The position numbers and the translations under genes were made by a program. This document shows positions 12,861-14,647 of a stretch of DNA of 14,647 nt, one piece after another. A model generated the notes under the pieces. It saw only the letters and a list, made by a program, of their open reading frames with translations, searched no databases and had not been told where the DNA came from. Every line of letters starts with the position of its first letter. Position 1 is the stretch's first letter. Source of the stretch: Methanobacteriota archaeon (GTDB lineage Archaea; Halobacteriota; Methanosarcinia; Methanosarcinales; Methanoperedenaceae); NCBI GenBank assembly GCA_018900975.1, contig JAHIFK010000090.1, positions 1-14,647 on the forward strand, given 5' to 3'.

Positions 12861-13937
12861 TCACGCTTGAATGGCGATTCTGGCATTTGCCGCCAGTTTT
12901 CTTTCTACCGCGAATATGCCAAAGGCTGTTGCCAGGTTGGTAAGGATTATAATGCTGAATACTATCTCAACAAAATATGGTATAATTATTCCTGCTGCAA
13001 GCGGCATTGAGGCAAGCACGGCAGCCGCAAGTCCACGGGGCATCATTGATATCATTGCCTTTTCACTATGAGCCATATTTCTATCCCTGAATACGAGCAT
13101 TTTGACCCCAATTATTCGTGTTAACAGTATAATACCAAAGACTGCGAGAGCCATAGTCAATGCTGTGGATCTCATTGACTCCAGATTGAACATCAGTCCT
13201 GTGAAGATAAAAAAGAATGTGCGCACGAAGAAGGAAACCTCGACCTGGAATGCGCGAAGTGTTGGATCCAGAGCGAATTCTCCTTGAACACCTAATCTTT
13301 TCGAGAGTTCACCAAAATTACCAAGCAGCAATGCAAAGACAAGAACTGCGATGGCTCCGTTGCCCCTGACCAGTTCCACCACTGAATATAATATAAAGAC
13401 CACAGCAAGTGTGAGGGAATACCCCACCTGCTTTACATATAGCTTTTTTAATAATCCGATCCAGACAATAGCAAAAATGGCGCCTATGACTGCAGCGGTA
13501 GAGAAGGCGCTTGCGATCGAACTTCCTGTATTCCTGACGTCCATCGTGCCCATGCTTATGATCTCTATCAAAGCAATTGCAACAACTATACATAATGCAT
13601 CGGTGAGTGCAGACTCAAGGCTGAGAAGAACCTTTGGCTCCTCATCGATAGTGAGCTTGGAGATGATTGACATAACTATTGCAGAGCTTGTTCCACCAAC
13701 CACAGCGCCCAATAGCATTCCCTCAAGATATGTCCAGTTAAAGATGAAATGCATGAAAATACCCAGAGATGCCACAGTCATGGTGAAAACAAGTACAGTG
13801 AAACCAGAAGCTTTCGCAAGAGTTGTAAGGACCTTGACCAGGTTGAGGTTCAATCCTCCGTCAAATAGCATGATTATGAGGGCAAGTATCCCGATATAGG
13901 GCGCAAGCGATGAAATAGCCCCTTCGATGCTCACCAA
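12861..13937 (-). CDS. CPA-type cation/proton antiporter, N-terminally truncated
   Basis: This membrane protein of 358 residues belongs to the NhaP/CPA family, which exchanges Na+ or K+ for H+. From TTG 13937 (or GTG 13934) it reads MVSIEGAISSLAPYIGILAL then MLFDGGLNLNL, aligning to about helix 3 of NhaP proteins. GGTSSAIVMSII replaces the usual unwound TDP helix, and SALTDALCI carries Asp113 at the ion-binding position, with Thr where many relatives have Asn. MPRGLAAAVLAS (Arg301) is the conserved late-helix motif. Full-length relatives have about 50-60 more N-terminal residues with one or two helices. None are in frame here: the frame is open upstream only to 14045 without ATG, GTG or TTG. 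It starts four bases after the preceding gene's stop, so it may be a coupled short form or a broken gene. Confidence 0.8.
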   Translation of the reverse strand: MVSIEGAISSLAPYIGILALIIMLFDGGLNLNLVKVLTTLAKASGFTVLVFTMTVASLGIFMHFIFNWTYLEGMLLGAVVGGTSSAIVMSIISKLTIDEEPKVLLSLESALTDALCIVVAIALIEIISMGTMDVRNTGSSIASAFSTAAVIGAIFAIVWIGLLKKLYVKQVGYSLTLAVVFILYSVVELVRGNGAIAVLVFALLLGNFGELSKRLGVQGEFALDPTLRAFQVEVSFFVRTFFFIFTGLMFNLESMRSTALTMALAVFGIILLTRIIGVKMLVFRDRNMAHSEKAMISMMPRGLAAAVLASMPLAAGIIIPYFVEIVFSIIILTNLATAFGIFAVERKLAANARIAIQA

Positions 13938-13941
13938 CGTT

Positions 13942-14133
13942 CTAAACTTCTCGTTCGAAAAGCAGATATACCCAGGAAGTAACGCTGCCCTGACCAGAGC
14001 CGCCGCCGCCTGTCGATATATGCGTGAATGACCAGCCTTTCGTGGTCATGGTTTCAATTTCTGCCTCGATATGCTCAGGTTCGGGAGGAAGGGTAGATCC
14101 GGATATTAAGCATGACGCCTTGTACTTTTTCAT
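13942..14133 (-). CDS. Small conserved hypothetical protein (DUF4177-like fold suspected)
   Basis: This 63-residue protein has a good AAAGGAGA site before its ATG. It reads MKKYKASCLISGSTLPPEPE, then EAEIETMTTKGWSFTHISTG, a glycine-serine stretch (GGGGSGQGS), and ends VYLLFEREV. The short strand, helix with MxxxGW, and closing (Y)LLFERE resemble small DUF4177-type proteins, but the resemblance is weak and no function is known. It lies immediately upstream of the shortened antiporter on the same strand, four bases apart. Its last codons occupy the DNA where the antiporter's missing first helices would be expected to lie. Confidence 0.6.
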   Translation of the reverse strand: MKKYKASCLISGSTLPPEPEHIEAEIETMTTKGWSFTHISTGGGGSGQGSVTSWVYLLFEREV

Positions 14134-14212
14134 ATTGAGAGTCTCCTTTATTCCATTTAGCTAAACCAATATTGTTAACCTTATTTGAAGTTTTTGCAAT
14201 TCAAAATGAACC

Positions 14213-14647
14213 TCAGAAATAATACCAGATCGATGAATACTCTTCAACATCTTCGTTATCATCGTTCAGCCTTTTCAGATAATCATATATTGCAACATCC
14301 GTATAGTTATAAGGTTCAACCAGCGCATACTTCGATTCCCATGGATAAAAGCGGTAAATCCTCTTTCCGTCCTGTAATACCATTATCACCTCATGGTCCT
14401 GCCATGCGCGAAGATGTGATTTTCCAAGTCTTGGTACATTGAATACGGCCTCATCTGTCCTCACAAGTCCTGGCAGGAACCTTGCTTCCTCTTTTCGTTC
14501 CTGCTCTATCCTCGCTATTGGAACCCGGTAATCAATGGTTTCATCTTTTCCTTTGGTATTGAAGGTGTAGTATGGGTCTATCCCCGACCTCTTGAGCGTT
14601 TTTCTTAGAAGGCATGATTCATATTTTCTGCTGTTGTAATATGTAAA
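14213..14647 (-). CDS. KamA-family radical SAM protein, C-terminal part (5' end outside window)
   Basis: The minus-strand frame is open from the window edge to the stop at 14213, giving about 144 residues. It reads YESCLLRKTLKRSGIDPYYT then FNTKGKDETIDYRVPIARIE, RFLPGLVRTDEAVFNVPRLG and KSHLRAWQDHEVIMVLQDGK, ending SSIWYYF. This resembles the C-terminal part of large lysine-2,3-aminomutase-like (KamA) radical SAM proteins: the LxxxGIxPYYxF strand of the TIM barrel, the LPGL...PGG-like VPRLGK segment and the final sheet. The radical SAM cysteine motif would be outside the window. The reaction could be a 2,3-aminomutase or something else in the family. A GTG at 14464 is only an internal codon. 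Confidence 0.65.
   Translation of the reverse strand, partial: FTYYNSRKYESCLLRKTLKRSGIDPYYTFNTKGKDETIDYRVPIARIEQERKEEARFLPGLVRTDEAVFNVPRLGKSHLRAWQDHEVIMVLQDGKRIYRFYPWESKYALVEPYNYTDVAIYDYLKRLNDDNEDVEEYSSIWYYF

Noticed and set aside
13351..13899. 182-codon plus-strand frame opposite the antiporter
   Set aside because: It is the complement of the antiporter coding sequence, without promoter or ribosome-binding site.
1..14647. CRISPR array, long tandem repeats, insertion sequence ends, tRNA or rRNA genes
   Set aside because: No regularly spaced repeats, transposase motifs, terminal inverted repeats or RNA gene signatures were recognised on either strand.

Overview
The window looks like an accessory region of a euryarchaeal genome. 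The signs are TATA-box promoters with purine-rich upstream bases, Shine-Dalgarno sites close to GGAGGTGAT, an ADP-forming acyl-CoA synthetase start, a methanogen-type flavodiiron protein and a lysine-aminomutase-like radical SAM protein. A Methanosarcinales or Methanoperedens-like (ANME-2d) source fits best, but this is inference. No rRNA, tRNA, CRISPR array or insertion sequence was seen. All homology statements come from recognising family patterns by eye; no search was run.

Left flank (1-3640). On the minus strand lie the start of an ADP-forming acyl-CoA synthetase and two damaged VOC-family genes, one shortened and one a chimera of two VOC genes. On the plus strand come an N-terminal scrap of an MBL-fold hydrolase, an intact msrA, a DUF192 membrane-anchored protein and a GATE-domain membrane protein. 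A short fossil of the C-terminus of dihydrolipoamide dehydrogenase follows, then the promoter of the ATPase operon.

Centre (3641-10311). A complete nine-gene operon atpD-C-Q-R-B-E-F-A-G encodes an N-type, probably Na+-translocating, F1Fo-ATPase. This is the bacterial-type enzyme that a few methanogens carry besides their own A-type ATP synthase. There is no atpH (delta) gene; the long AtpF carries a delta-like C-terminal domain. The c subunit has a second membrane glutamate and the ES-T-Y pattern of Na+-binding rings. Genes overlap or nearly abut, except that atpE and atpA each have a longer leader.

Right flank (10312-14647). Convergent to the operon is a DUF4258/YgiT-type toxin-antitoxin pair. 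Next is a GC-rich stretch holding a frame-broken DNA methyltransferase fossil. A plus-strand unit follows: a flavodiiron protein (O2 or NO reduction) and a small YHS metal-binding protein. Past a hairpin-rich convergent intergenic region lie, on the minus strand, a CPA-type cation/proton antiporter missing its first membrane segments, a small conserved protein of unknown function, and the C-terminal part of a KamA-family radical SAM protein that runs off the window.

The intact genes suggest energy and ion handling (N-ATPase, antiporter) and oxidative-stress defence (MsrA, flavodiiron protein, YHS). The most distinctive feature is the number of gene fossils (at least five or six) on both sides of an intact operon, as expected where foreign DNA is repeatedly gained and lost. 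No clearly new multi-gene system was found; the best leads are the fossil pattern, the AtpF b-delta fusion and the fprA-YHS pair.
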